Positions 54,301 to 62,362 of a DNA stretch of 64,000 nt are shown piece after piece. This stretch comes from Bifidobacterium asteroides (GTDB taxonomy: Bacteria > Actinomycetota > Actinomycetes > Actinomycetales > Bifidobacteriaceae). The stretch is taken from positions 558,001 through 622,000 of the forward strand of contig NZ_WKKW01000001.1 in NCBI RefSeq assembly GCF_009683175.1. Direction: 5' to 3'. The position numbers and the translations under genes are program-made. The notes under the pieces are model-generated. The model saw only the letters and a program-made list of their open reading frames with translations. It had not been told where the DNA came from and did not search any database. Numbering within the stretch: position 1 is the first letter of the stretch; every line of letters starts with the position of its first letter.

Positions 54301-57300
54301 CCACAGCTACATCATTAACGAATCGTGCGGCGGTCTGGTCCGAATCGGGAGGGGTCATGGCCTGGTCGGCGATGTCGCTGAAGACCCGGGCCAAATCCTG
54401 CTCGCCGCGGTTGCGCGCCTGTTCGGCGTACCAGACGGCCTGATCGTGCACCTCGCGTCCGGCTCCTACGAAGCTCAGGCGGCTGCGGTCATCATCGTGC
54501 TCGTGGTAGATGTGAGCCAGGTCCTCGCGGGCGCTGGCCCAGCGATCGTCGAAGAGGACGGCGCGCGAGGCCTCGAACCGTGGCGCCACCTGCTCGGGCC
54601 AGTCGCTGCCCAGTTCGGCATCGACTGCGGCCACAACGGCAGCATCCTCATTCTCGCCAGGCTGGACGACCGGAGGCTTAAGCCCCAGCTTGTCCAGGAG
54701 GAAGCGTGCGGTAGAGGCCAGCACACCCTCAGAGCCGGTCACCTGGGCTGCGAAGGCATCCAGGGCGGCGGAGTCGACCACGGCCCCGCCAGCAGCACCA
54801 CCTGCAGAGGGCATGGAGACCGTGACGCCTTGACGCTGGGCCACCTGTTGAACGGCCTCGTCGATCAGCGCATTGGCTGCAGGCACAGTGGAGACGGCTT
54901 CGGTGGGCAGGAGCGCCAGGTCGCCGCCACGCGAGGAGGCACCCTCACGGGTGTCCAGGACCAGGCTGGCCACGGTGGCCGAAACCCAGCCCGCACCCAG
55001 CTGCCAGACATCGGAGACCCGTTGCTCAACCTGCTGCAGCTTGAGGCCGGAGGGGCCAAAGAGGTCGCGGATGCGCTCACGAACGATGTCGGAGAGCACC
55101 GGGCCGAAGGGCCGATAATTGGGGGCCACCTTGTTCACCAGGGCGCTCAGGTCGGTCATGCTGGCTTCGGCTGCGCCATCCACGCTGGCCACGCCCAGCT
55201 CGGAGCTGATGTCCATCAGCAGCTGATTGCGCCTGGAGGAGACGCCGTTGGTCAGGGTGTCGGTGGTGTCGGTCTGCCCGATCTGCTCGGGACGGATCTT
55301 GGTGGAGTAGGCCAGCAGGACGGCGATGGCGTCCGAGGCCTTGAAGGGCAGGTCGGCTACATCAGCACCCGATGGACCGCCGGTCGCCGGGGCCGGAGCA
55401 GGAACCGAATCCTCGGATGCTGCAGGGGCCGGAGCCGGAGCTGGAGTCGATGCAGGTGCGGGCGCAGCAGCCTGAGCAGGTTCAGGGCTGGAGACCTGGA
55501 CCGGAGCTGCGGGCTCCTCCTCCACCGGAGCCATGGGATCGGTATCGGTCAGATAGACCCGGCTCTCGTCCCGGCCCAGGTTGTAGACGCTCACGTGGCG
55601 CTCGCGGAAGTCGGGCAGCTTCAGGGTCTTGGTGCCCAGGTTGGCCAGGGTGGGCGAATGGCCCAGCCCTACCTCAATCAGCTGCTCCACGCCCAGGCCG
55701 CCCTGCTCGGGGGCATCGAACATGATCGCCTGGGTCTCGATCCAGCGCACCGGGGAGGCGAACTGCCAGGAGAGCAGCTCGGTCAGCAGCAGACGGCCAA
55801 GCTTCTGGTCGTCGGCCGCATACTGGTCCCAGACCTTGGGATCGTCCAAAGCCTGTTTGATGCGTTCGGAGGGAACCACCTCCAGGATGGAGGCCGCAAA
55901 CTCCTTGGTCATCTGGAAGGGCCGTGCAACCAGGTTGGGTATGTAGCGACCCTCCAGGCGGGAGTAGTCGATGTGTTCGGGCAGCAGGGCGTCCAAGGTG
56001 TCGCGGAACTCGGGCACCCCCTTGCGCAGCAGTGTGGAGTGGAAGGGCACATCGATGCCGGGCACGTACATGAAGGCCGGCTTGCCGCCCGCTTCCTTTG
56101 CCCGACGGTTGGCGTCGGCACGCAGATACTCCAGGCCTGCGATGGTCCCGGCTATGGCGTACTGCTGGCCGGCCAGGTTGTAGTTGACGATCTCCAGGAA
56201 TTCGCCGCACTCCTTGGATACGGACTCCACATACTGCTTGACGCCGGAGTCGCCCACACCGAACTGGTTGGGACGCAGGGCGCCCATCCGGTAGTTGCTG
56301 CGCCCCTGCTCGTCACGTTCGATCAGGGAGTGCATAGTGGAACCACGGTGGAAGACCAGCTCCAGGACCGTCTCCAGGGACATGACCCCGGCGAAGGAGC
56401 TCAGGGCGTTGTACTCGCCCAGGGAGTGGCCGGCGAAATAGGCGGGCCAGATGTCCATGCCGGACTCGCGCAGGCGGGCGGTCTGGGCGAAGGCCACGGT
56501 GGCCAGGGCCACCTGGGTGAACTGGGTCAGGTTGAGCAGACCCTCCGGATGGTGGTAGGTGACCCCCTTGGCCGTCAGGGTGTGGGGGTTGTCACGCACC
56601 ACGGCCAGGATGGAGAACCCCAGCTTGCTGCGGGTCAGGGCATCGGCCCGTTCCCAGGTCTCACGGGCGGCCGGGGACTTGGCCCGCTCGTCCAGGACCA
56701 TGCCCTGCTGCTGGATTCCCTGGCCGGGGTAGACGTAGGCGGTCCTGGGGGCGCGGGCGATCGCCGTGCCGCGGGAGACCAGCTGGCCGTCGATCCTGCA
56801 GGTGACCTCCAGGACCAGGCCACCATGGCGGACCTTGCCCACACGCTCCAGGCTGATCTCCACCTTGTCGCCCAGCTGGACCATGCCATACATGTTGTAG
56901 GTCCATCCGGCGATCTCGTAGTGGACGCCCTTCTCATCGGTGGCCTGGGCCGCGTACTGGGCAGTGGCCGACAGCCACATGCCGTGCACCAGCGGCGCAG
57001 ACAGGCCGGAGACCGCAGCACCCCGCTTGGAGGTATGGATGGGGTTGAAGTCCCCGGAGGTACGTGCGAAGGCGGTCATGTCCTTGGGGGCGGTGACGGT
57101 GACGCGGCGCAGCAGCCTGCGTGGTGTGTCCACCGTGTCGGCGCGGATACCGCCGTACTCGGGAGCCTCCTGGGGCAGCTGGTCGCTGTAGGCGCGGCCA
57201 CGGATGGCGAAGCGCTCGACCTCGCGGGCCAGCACAGTCCCGTCCTGGGCGGCGTGGACCACATGGATGGTCACCACCCGGCCGGAGGCGGATTCCTGGT

Positions 57301-60300
57301 AGGGCTCGGCCCAGCTGGTCAGTTCAATCCGCTGGCCGGTATGCTCCAGCAGGCGCTTCTCGCTGACCTCCAGCTCAATCAGATGGTCCAGGTGGACCGC
57401 GTTGAGCAGTCCCTCGATGATAGGGAAGCCATCCACATAGACGGATCCCAGGGCCGCATAGATGGCCGGCCATGCCGGACCCACCAGGGCGTCGGGGGCG
57501 AAGCCTGAGGGGATCAACGCATCGGGCAGGGCGCCGCCGGTGGCCGCCTCATGATCGAAGCCCAGGTTGGATGCCAGGGTGTAGCCGCTGTGGGCCAGGC
57601 CGAAGGGATGCTCAGGGTCGTCGTCGTCCTTCTCGATGGCAGGCATGGCCTCCAGCTTGTCGCCGGTGATGGTGGTGTTGCCGATGCCGGCCGTATCGGC
57701 CAGCAGGGCGTAGACATCCTTGGGCAGGCGGCTGCGGTCGACCACCGGGAAGAGGCCGACCTGGTCGCTCTTGAGGGTCAGCGGCACGACGATGTCGCGC
57801 ACCGCATGCCGGTCCAGGCCGCCGTCGGGGTCGTCGTCCCAGTAGGTGTCCAGATGGATGTCCAGGTCGTAGTGCTCGCCCTGGTCGTCCTGGCCGGTGG
57901 CGGTGATGGTGTAGTTGGGGTCGTCCATGGCCGTTCCATAGGCCGGATTGGCCATCAGGTGGCCCACCCAGGAGATGTTGGGGCTGCGGCGGATGAACTC
58001 CTGCGCGTCAGCGGCGCCTGCCAGCTGGCTGTAGGCCTTGGCGGGGCCGTTGTCCAGGTCGCGCACCCGGTCTATGGCCGCCTGCTCGAACCGTCTCAGA
58101 ATGGAGGCCACCGGCTCGTCCACCGTGGTGATGCCCGCCACGGAGATGGGTCCGGGGATGGCCCTGACCGAGTCGGCGCCGTAGCGGGGGTCCTCGGACT
58201 GCCAGAGCTGATCCTGGCCCCACCAGCGCAGCAGATCGTTGTCGATGACCGGCACGAAGGGCATGGGCTTGGGGTACTCGCGCACCAGAACAGGGAACCA
58301 GGCCACATCGGTGGGCACCACCTTGAGTTCGGCAGCCTGGGGATAGGCCTCATGCAGCCGACGAAGCGCCTGCTCCGGCTCGGCCACATCCTGCCTGGAG
58401 GCAAAGATGGAGTCGAACTCGCCGCTCTGACGCTCGCAGACACGGGCCTCGATGCGCCGTAGCAGGTGCAGGAAGCGGTCGATGTAGGTGTCGTCGGCCC
58501 AGGGGTAGGCCAGGTCGGCGAAGCGCCGGGCCCAGTCCTGGTAGGTCATGGTCTCCAGATCGCCGAAGTAGGGCTTGGCGGTCTTGTTCAGGGCCTCGAT
58601 GATCTCCCCGCGGCGGGTCTCCAACTCCTCGGGATGCTTCATGACCCGGACCAGCAGGCGACCGCACTCGGCGGAGGAGTTCTCCATCTCGTAGATGTCG
58701 GCGTGCAGATGGCTCAGGCCGGAGCCCACGCCTCCCACGGACTTGCCGCTGGGCACCCACTTTTCACCCATGGGGGCGAAGGGGTCCGGATCGGGGGTGG
58801 AGGTGTCGATGCCGGGGGTGGCCACCAGAGCCCGCTTGATCTCGGGATTGGTGTGGGCCTCCTTGGCAGTCATGGCAGCCGTGCCGATCATGACGCCGTC
58901 CACGGGCATGTCCGGCAGGTTGTAGGCGCGGGACCACTGGCCGCTGATGTAGTCGGCCGCCCGCTCAGGGGTGCCGATACCGCCGCCGGCCACCAGAACG
59001 ATGTTGGGGCAGGCGCGGACCTCGGCATAGGTGGTCGAAAGCAGGTCGTCCAGGGACTCCCAGGAGTGGTGGCCGCCAGCGGCTCCACCTTCGACCTCCA
59101 TCAGAATATGGGTGGGGGCGACCTTGCGGGCGATGGCCACGACCTGGCGGATCTGGTCCACCGTGCCGGGCTTGAAGGCCACGTAGGGGAAGCCCTCCTC
59201 GTTGAGCTGACGGATCAGGGACACGGCCTCGTCCAGCTCGGGGATGCCGGCAGAGATGACCACCCCGTCGATGGGGGTGCCGGAGGCGCGCTTCTTGGGC
59301 ACGATGTGCTGGCTGCCGAACTGGAGGTTCCACAGGTAGCGGTCCATGAACATGGCGTTGAACTCGACCGTGCGGCCCTCCTGCAGCTGGTCCTCCAGCT
59401 GGGACACATGGCGGTCGAAGACCTCGGCGGTCACCTGGCCGCCGCCCGCCAGCTCGGCCCAGTAACCGGCGTTGGCGGCCGCAGCCACGATCTCGGGCTC
59501 CACGGTGGTCGGGGTCATGCCGGCCAGCATGACCGGGGGCTTGCCGGTCAACCTGCTGAAAGCGGTCTCCACCCGGGGACCTGCCGGTGTCTCAAGCAGA
59601 CGGGGGGCCAGCTTGGACCAGTCCTGGGTGCGGGCCGGATCCTCCTCCATGGTGGACAGCTGTGCGCGCCGGGCCTGGTTGGAGGCTTCGACCACGCCCA
59701 CGCCGGTGCCCTGGACCAGGTTGTCCACCAGCTTGCCCAGGGTCTCGCCCGGGCCCAGATCCACCAGCCAGAGGGAGGCGGCATCCTGCTGGTCCATGAC
59801 CTCCGCGATCCTGCCAGCCCAGTCGGCATGGTTGAGCAGAACTTCTTCAGACAGAACCCGTGCACGCTCGGTGTCCAGACCGCAGCGGGAGGCCCAGTCC
59901 ACGCTCAGATCCACGGCCTCCTTCATGAGCGGGGAATGGAAGGGCAGGGTCACATCCAGGTACTCCAGAACAGGTGAGAAGGCAGTTCCGCCACGGACCT
60001 TGTCCTCGCGCAGTTGGCGCTGGTGCTCGCTCTCCTTACTCGCTTCAATGGCAAAGGCGGCCAAATCCTCCGGATAGCCGGACAGGACCAGGTTGCGATC
60101 CGAGTTGGTCACGGCCACACTGATGGGGCCGCGAGCGCCAGGAACCCGGTCAACCAGAACCTCCACCTGATGGCGGGTGGCACCGCGCACCGACAGCATA
60201 GGGGTGGCCTCACCCTGGCGGTGGATGCTCAGACGACGGGCCTGGCGTGTGCCGGCCGCACCGATCAGCATGGCGGTGGCCAGAATCTGATCGATAGCGC

Positions 60301-60739
60301 CTTGGGCAGCCTTGAGAGATCCGGCAGCCTGGATCTCCTGGACCATGTGGACGCCGATGATGCCCTGGGAGTGCCCCAGCAGGGCCACCGGACGGGCCTG
60401 GGCTGCGTCGTAGCCCAGCTGGTCCATGTCCATGAGGGCGCCCAGCTGCACCAGGGCGATACCTGGCACGCTGACCGCCGCGTCTGCAGCCGGCCCCAGC
60501 CTGACCGGGTCGGGCCTGTAGCCGAACAGGTCCAACTGACGGCCATTGGTGGCCAGCAGGTCGGGCTTGACCCCCCCGAGCAGGTCGGTGGCCGCCGCCA
60601 TCCGCTCCCTCAGGGCCTTGTCGATGTCAGGATCGCCCTGCAGATCGGCCAGGGCCACGGTCCAGGGGTTGGACTGACCGGCGAACATGAGTGCATGCGG
60701 CTGCTCGGCGAGACGGTTGATAAAGAATGTACTGGTCAT
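51386..60739 (-). CDS. fas: Type I fatty acid synthase, single-chain
   Basis: A 3117-residue multi-enzyme that makes fatty acids from acetyl- and malonyl-CoA, with the domain order of bacterial FAS-I. The N-terminal acyltransferase has GHSQG near residue 122. The FMN enoyl reductase begins near 405 (PVMLAGMTPTTVEPEI). A MaoC-type dehydratase has SGDFNPIHTS near 1230. The malonyl/palmitoyl transferase has GHSLGEYNALSSF near 1436. A Pro/Ala linker lies near 1740-1790. The carrier domain's phosphopantetheine Ser is in NGVSSRRNQLLMD near 1833. The ketoreductase has VVTGVAPKSIAGS near 2153. The ketosynthase has the active Cys in VSACATAAVS near 2761 and the His in SLTGHAKGGA. No separate phosphopantetheine transferase domain is seen; AcpS is encoded upstream of the cas genes. 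It is transcribed with accD and accBC. Confidence 0.97.
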   Translation of the reverse strand: MTSTFFINRLAEQPHALMFAGQSNPWTVALADLQGDPDIDKALRERMAAATDLLGGVKPDLLATNGRQLDLFGYRPDPVRLGPAADAAVSVPGIALVQLGALMDMDQLGYDAAQARPVALLGHSQGIIGVHMVQEIQAAGSLKAAQGAIDQILATAMLIGAAGTRQARRLSIHRQGEATPMLSVRGATRHQVEVLVDRVPGARGPISVAVTNSDRNLVLSGYPEDLAAFAIEASKESEHQRQLREDKVRGGTAFSPVLEYLDVTLPFHSPLMKEAVDLSVDWASRCGLDTERARVLSEEVLLNHADWAGRIAEVMDQQDAASLWLVDLGPGETLGKLVDNLVQGTGVGVVEASNQARRAQLSTMEEDPARTQDWSKLAPRLLETPAGPRVETAFSRLTGKPPVMLAGMTPTTVEPEIVAAAANAGYWAELAGGGQVTAEVFDRHVSQLEDQLQEGRTVEFNAMFMDRYLWNLQFGSQHIVPKKRASGTPIDGVVISAGIPELDEAVSLIRQLNEEGFPYVAFKPGTVDQIRQVVAIARKVAPTHILMEVEGGAAGGHHSWESLDDLLSTTYAEVRACPNIVLVAGGGIGTPERAADYISGQWSRAYNLPDMPVDGVMIGTAAMTAKEAHTNPEIKRALVATPGIDTSTPDPDPFAPMGEKWVPSGKSVGGVGSGLSHLHADIYEMENSSAECGRLLVRVMKHPEELETRRGEIIEALNKTAKPYFGDLETMTYQDWARRFADLAYPWADDTYIDRFLHLLRRIEARVCERQSGEFDSIFASRQDVAEPEQALRRLHEAYPQAAELKVVPTDVAWFPVLVREYPKPMPFVPVIDNDLLRWWGQDQLWQSEDPRYGADSVRAIPGPISVAGITTVDEPVASILRRFEQAAIDRVRDLDNGPAKAYSQLAGAADAQEFIRRSPNISWVGHLMANPAYGTAMDDPNYTITATGQDDQGEHYDLDIHLDTYWDDDPDGGLDRHAVRDIVVPLTLKSDQVGLFPVVDRSRLPKDVYALLADTAGIGNTTITGDKLEAMPAIEKDDDDPEHPFGLAHSGYTLASNLGFDHEAATGGALPDALIPSGFAPDALVGPAWPAIYAALGSVYVDGFPIIEGLLNAVHLDHLIELEVSEKRLLEHTGQRIELTSWAEPYQESASGRVVTIHVVHAAQDGTVLAREVERFAIRGRAYSDQLPQEAPEYGGIRADTVDTPRRLLRRVTVTAPKDMTAFARTSGDFNPIHTSKRGAAVSGLSAPLVHGMWLSATAQYAAQATDEKGVHYEIAGWTYNMYGMVQLGDKVEISLERVGKVRHGGLVLEVTCRIDGQLVSRGTAIARAPRTAYVYPGQGIQQQGMVLDERAKSPAARETWERADALTRSKLGFSILAVVRDNPHTLTAKGVTYHHPEGLLNLTQFTQVALATVAFAQTARLRESGMDIWPAYFAGHSLGEYNALSSFAGVMSLETVLELVFHRGSTMHSLIERDEQGRSNYRMGALRPNQFGVGDSGVKQYVESVSKECGEFLEIVNYNLAGQQYAIAGTIAGLEYLRADANRRAKEAGGKPAFMYVPGIDVPFHSTLLRKGVPEFRDTLDALLPEHIDYSRLEGRYIPNLVARPFQMTKEFAASILEVVPSERIKQALDDPKVWDQYAADDQKLGRLLLTELLSWQFASPVRWIETQAIMFDAPEQGGLGVEQLIEVGLGHSPTLANLGTKTLKLPDFRERHVSVYNLGRDESRVYLTDTDPMAPVEEEPAAPVQVSSPEPAQAAAPAPASTPAPAPAPAASEDSVPAPAPATGGPSGADVADLPFKASDAIAVLLAYSTKIRPEQIGQTDTTDTLTNGVSSRRNQLLMDISSELGVASVDGAAEASMTDLSALVNKVAPNYRPFGPVLSDIVRERIRDLFGPSGLKLQQVEQRVSDVWQLGAGWVSATVASLVLDTREGASSRGGDLALLPTEAVSTVPAANALIDEAVQQVAQRQGVTVSMPSAGGAAGGAVVDSAALDAFAAQVTGSEGVLASTARFLLDKLGLKPPVVQPGENEDAAVVAAVDAELGSDWPEQVAPRFEASRAVLFDDRWASAREDLAHIYHEHDDDRSRLSFVGAGREVHDQAVWYAEQARNRGEQDLARVFSDIADQAMTPPDSDQTAARFVNDVAVVTGVAPKSIAGSLTAGLLEGGATVIAVCHSLKPQTVIWARDLYRRHAVGGARLWIVPANLSSYRDVDALVDWVGNEQRKTTGATTTVLKPAYEPTLLLPFAAPAMHGTMADSGRLFESQARLMLWSLERQIAGFAGIGADTDVDHRLHVVLPGSPNRGMFGGDGAYGEVKAALDAIVNRSRPEQDWSGRVTFAHPLIGWVRGTGLMGGNDPLVKVVERHGIHTYSTEQMADSLLELCTVQARQQALQSPLKADLTGGLGSSPLDLKALKAEAAQDEDSSTPAPAGKSGDASADADKDPGRVIKALPTPRVPAQAPVDLKDWQGVTARPEDQIVIVSIGEMGPWGSGRTRFEAEMGIHSDGQVDLSAAAVLELAWNMGLVEWQDSPKPGWYDTDGELVPEQDIAERYHDQVVARSGIRPFDDGMGSDYRQGTNEEEVDVFLDHDVAFSVPTKDMADEYVAQDPDHTSIARDEESGEWTVTRLPGSRIRVPRRATMSRTVGGQFPKGFDPVKWGIPASMVGDVDQIALWNIVTTVDAYLSAGFTPVEILQAVHPSKVASTQGTGFGGMASMRKLYLDRFLGKEIPTDILQEALPNVVAAHVMQSYIGGYGNMVQPVSACATAAVSLEEGADKIALGKADFVVTGAIDDIGVESVIGFGNMNATADSAEMYAKGIQPRFFSRANDRRRGGFLESQGGGTILLTRGDIALRMGLPVAGVVGYIHSFADGAHTSIPAPGLGALAAGMGGKDSDLVRSLAKLGVDPDDIAVVSKHDTSTNANDPNESELHNTLAHAIGRTDGNPLYVISQKSLTGHAKGGACIFQINGLTQLFRSGVIPANASLDCVDPVLKRDDHLVWLEQPLKVGKIKAGLVTSLGFGHVSGIGVIVSPGAFEAAVLKTSGQEALDEWHRRANDRLAAGQRRLEEGRMGRAPLYEPIDNRRFHEDGHGYVGHEVEKAMLLDPQARLGADGYYDRS

Positions 60740-60790
60740 GATGTCCTATTCATAGAGAGTTGTTGATTGCCGATAATGACGAGGTGAAGT

Positions 60791-62362
60791 TCACAGAGGC
60801 TGGTTGCCGTGGTGCTTGTCGTTGACCCTGACGCGCTGCTTGTCCGCCAGGAGGTCCATGGCCTGAATCAGGACCGGTCTGGTCTGCTCCGGGTCGATCA
60901 TGGCGTCCAGCTCGCCCATCTCCAGGGAGAGATTGGCGTTGACGGTGCTGGTTTCGTACTCCTGGGCAAGCTTGTTTCGCAGCTCATCCACATCCCGACC
61001 GGCCTCCTTGGCCTCCTGCAGGTCGCGCCGATGGATGATGTTGACCGCACCCTGGGCTCCCAGCACTGCTATCTGCGAGGAGGGCCAGGCGTAGTTGAGG
61101 TCCGCGCCGATGGCCTTGGAGCCCATGACGATGTAGGAGCCGCCGAAGGCCTTGCGCAGCACAATGGTGACCATGGGCACCTGGGCGTTGGCGTAGGCGT
61201 AGATGACCTTGGCCCCCCGGCGGATGATGCCGGCATGCTCCTGGTCCGAGCCCGGCTTGTAGCCAGGGGTGTCCACCAGGGTGATGACCGGCAGGTTGAA
61301 GGCGTCGCAGAGGCGGACGAAACGGGCCAGCTTCTCGGAGGATTCCACATCCAGGCTGCCCGCGTCCACCATGGGCTGGTTGGCCACGATTCCCACCGGC
61401 CGGCCTTCAAGGCAGGCGAAGCCCACCACGATGGACCGGGCATAGAGCTCCTGGACCTGGACCAGCTCGCCGTAGTCGACGATGGCGTGGATGACGTCCA
61501 GCACATCGTAGGGCTGCCGGTCGTTCTCGGGGATGACCGTGGCCAGTCGCTTGGCGGCCTGACGCTCGGCATGGCCGGAGATGAAGGCGTACCGGGGAGG
61601 CTCCTGTCCGCTGTTGGCAGGCAGGTAGGCCAGGACGGTCCTGGCATAGTCGATGGCGTCGGCCTCATCCTCACCCAGGTAGTGGGCCACGCCGGAACGG
61701 GTGTTGTGCACGTAGCCGCCGCCCAGCTGGTCCATACTGATGGTCTCGCCGGTGGCCGCCTTGACCACGTCGGGACCGGTGACGAACATGTCCGAGTTCT
61801 CCTTGGTCATGATGATCAGGTCGGTCAGGGCCGGGCAATAGACGGCACCGCCTGCGCAAGGGCCCAGGATCAGGGAAATCTGCGGGACGAAACCGCTGGC
61901 CTGGCAGGTCTTGCGAAAAATGTGGCCGTACTGGGTCAGGGCGGCCACACCCTCCTGGATGCGGGCACCTCCCGAGTCGATCATGGCCACGATGGGGACC
62001 TTGATCCGCAGGGCCATGTCCATGAGTCGGCAGATCTTCTCGCCCTCGGCCCGGCCCAGGGTGCCGCCCCGAACGGAGAAGTCCTGGGCGTAGACGCCGA
62101 CCTTGCGCCCATAGACCAGGCCGAAGCCGGTGATGACCGCGGAGCCGGCCCGGTCCCCGGCGATGTCGCCGCCAGCGAATCGGCCCACCTCCTCGAAGGT
62201 GTCCTTGTCGAAGAGCAGATCCAGGCGCTCCCGGGCAGTCTGCTTGCCCTTGGCATGCTGACGGTCACGGGCGTGCTCCTCGGCCTGCTTGGCCAGGGCG
62301 GCGGCCCGGTGGATGCCCTGGCGTACCGGCTGGGAGCCCAAGGTGGATTCGGTGACGCTCAT
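60791..62362 (-). CDS. accD: Acyl-CoA carboxylase beta (carboxyltransferase) subunit
   Basis: A 523-residue carboxyltransferase that moves CO2 from biotin to acetyl- or propionyl-CoA, making malonyl-CoA for Fas. The motifs ARERLDLLFDKDTFEEVG, VYAQDFSVRGGTLGRAEGEK, DSGGARIQEGVAAL and, in the C-terminal crotonase domain, FNLPVITLVDTPGYKPGSDQ and RKAFGGSYIVMGSK are those of the actinobacterial AccD/PccB family. The start overlaps the stop of the alpha-subunit gene (ATGA). fas follows after 51 bases. It is the only beta subunit seen here, so acetyl-CoA is the likely substrate. Confidence 0.93.
   Translation of the reverse strand: MSVTESTLGSQPVRQGIHRAAALAKQAEEHARDRQHAKGKQTARERLDLLFDKDTFEEVGRFAGGDIAGDRAGSAVITGFGLVYGRKVGVYAQDFSVRGGTLGRAEGEKICRLMDMALRIKVPIVAMIDSGGARIQEGVAALTQYGHIFRKTCQASGFVPQISLILGPCAGGAVYCPALTDLIIMTKENSDMFVTGPDVVKAATGETISMDQLGGGYVHNTRSGVAHYLGEDEADAIDYARTVLAYLPANSGQEPPRYAFISGHAERQAAKRLATVIPENDRQPYDVLDVIHAIVDYGELVQVQELYARSIVVGFACLEGRPVGIVANQPMVDAGSLDVESSEKLARFVRLCDAFNLPVITLVDTPGYKPGSDQEHAGIIRRGAKVIYAYANAQVPMVTIVLRKAFGGSYIVMGSKAIGADLNYAWPSSQIAVLGAQGAVNIIHRRDLQEAKEAGRDVDELRNKLAQEYETSTVNANLSLEMGELDAMIDPEQTRPVLIQAMDLLADKQRVRVNDKHHGNQPL

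Noticed and set aside
53858-57508. A 1216-codon plus-strand frame opposite fas
   Set aside because: Mirror of the fas coding sequence; no ribosome-binding site and no recognisable domains.
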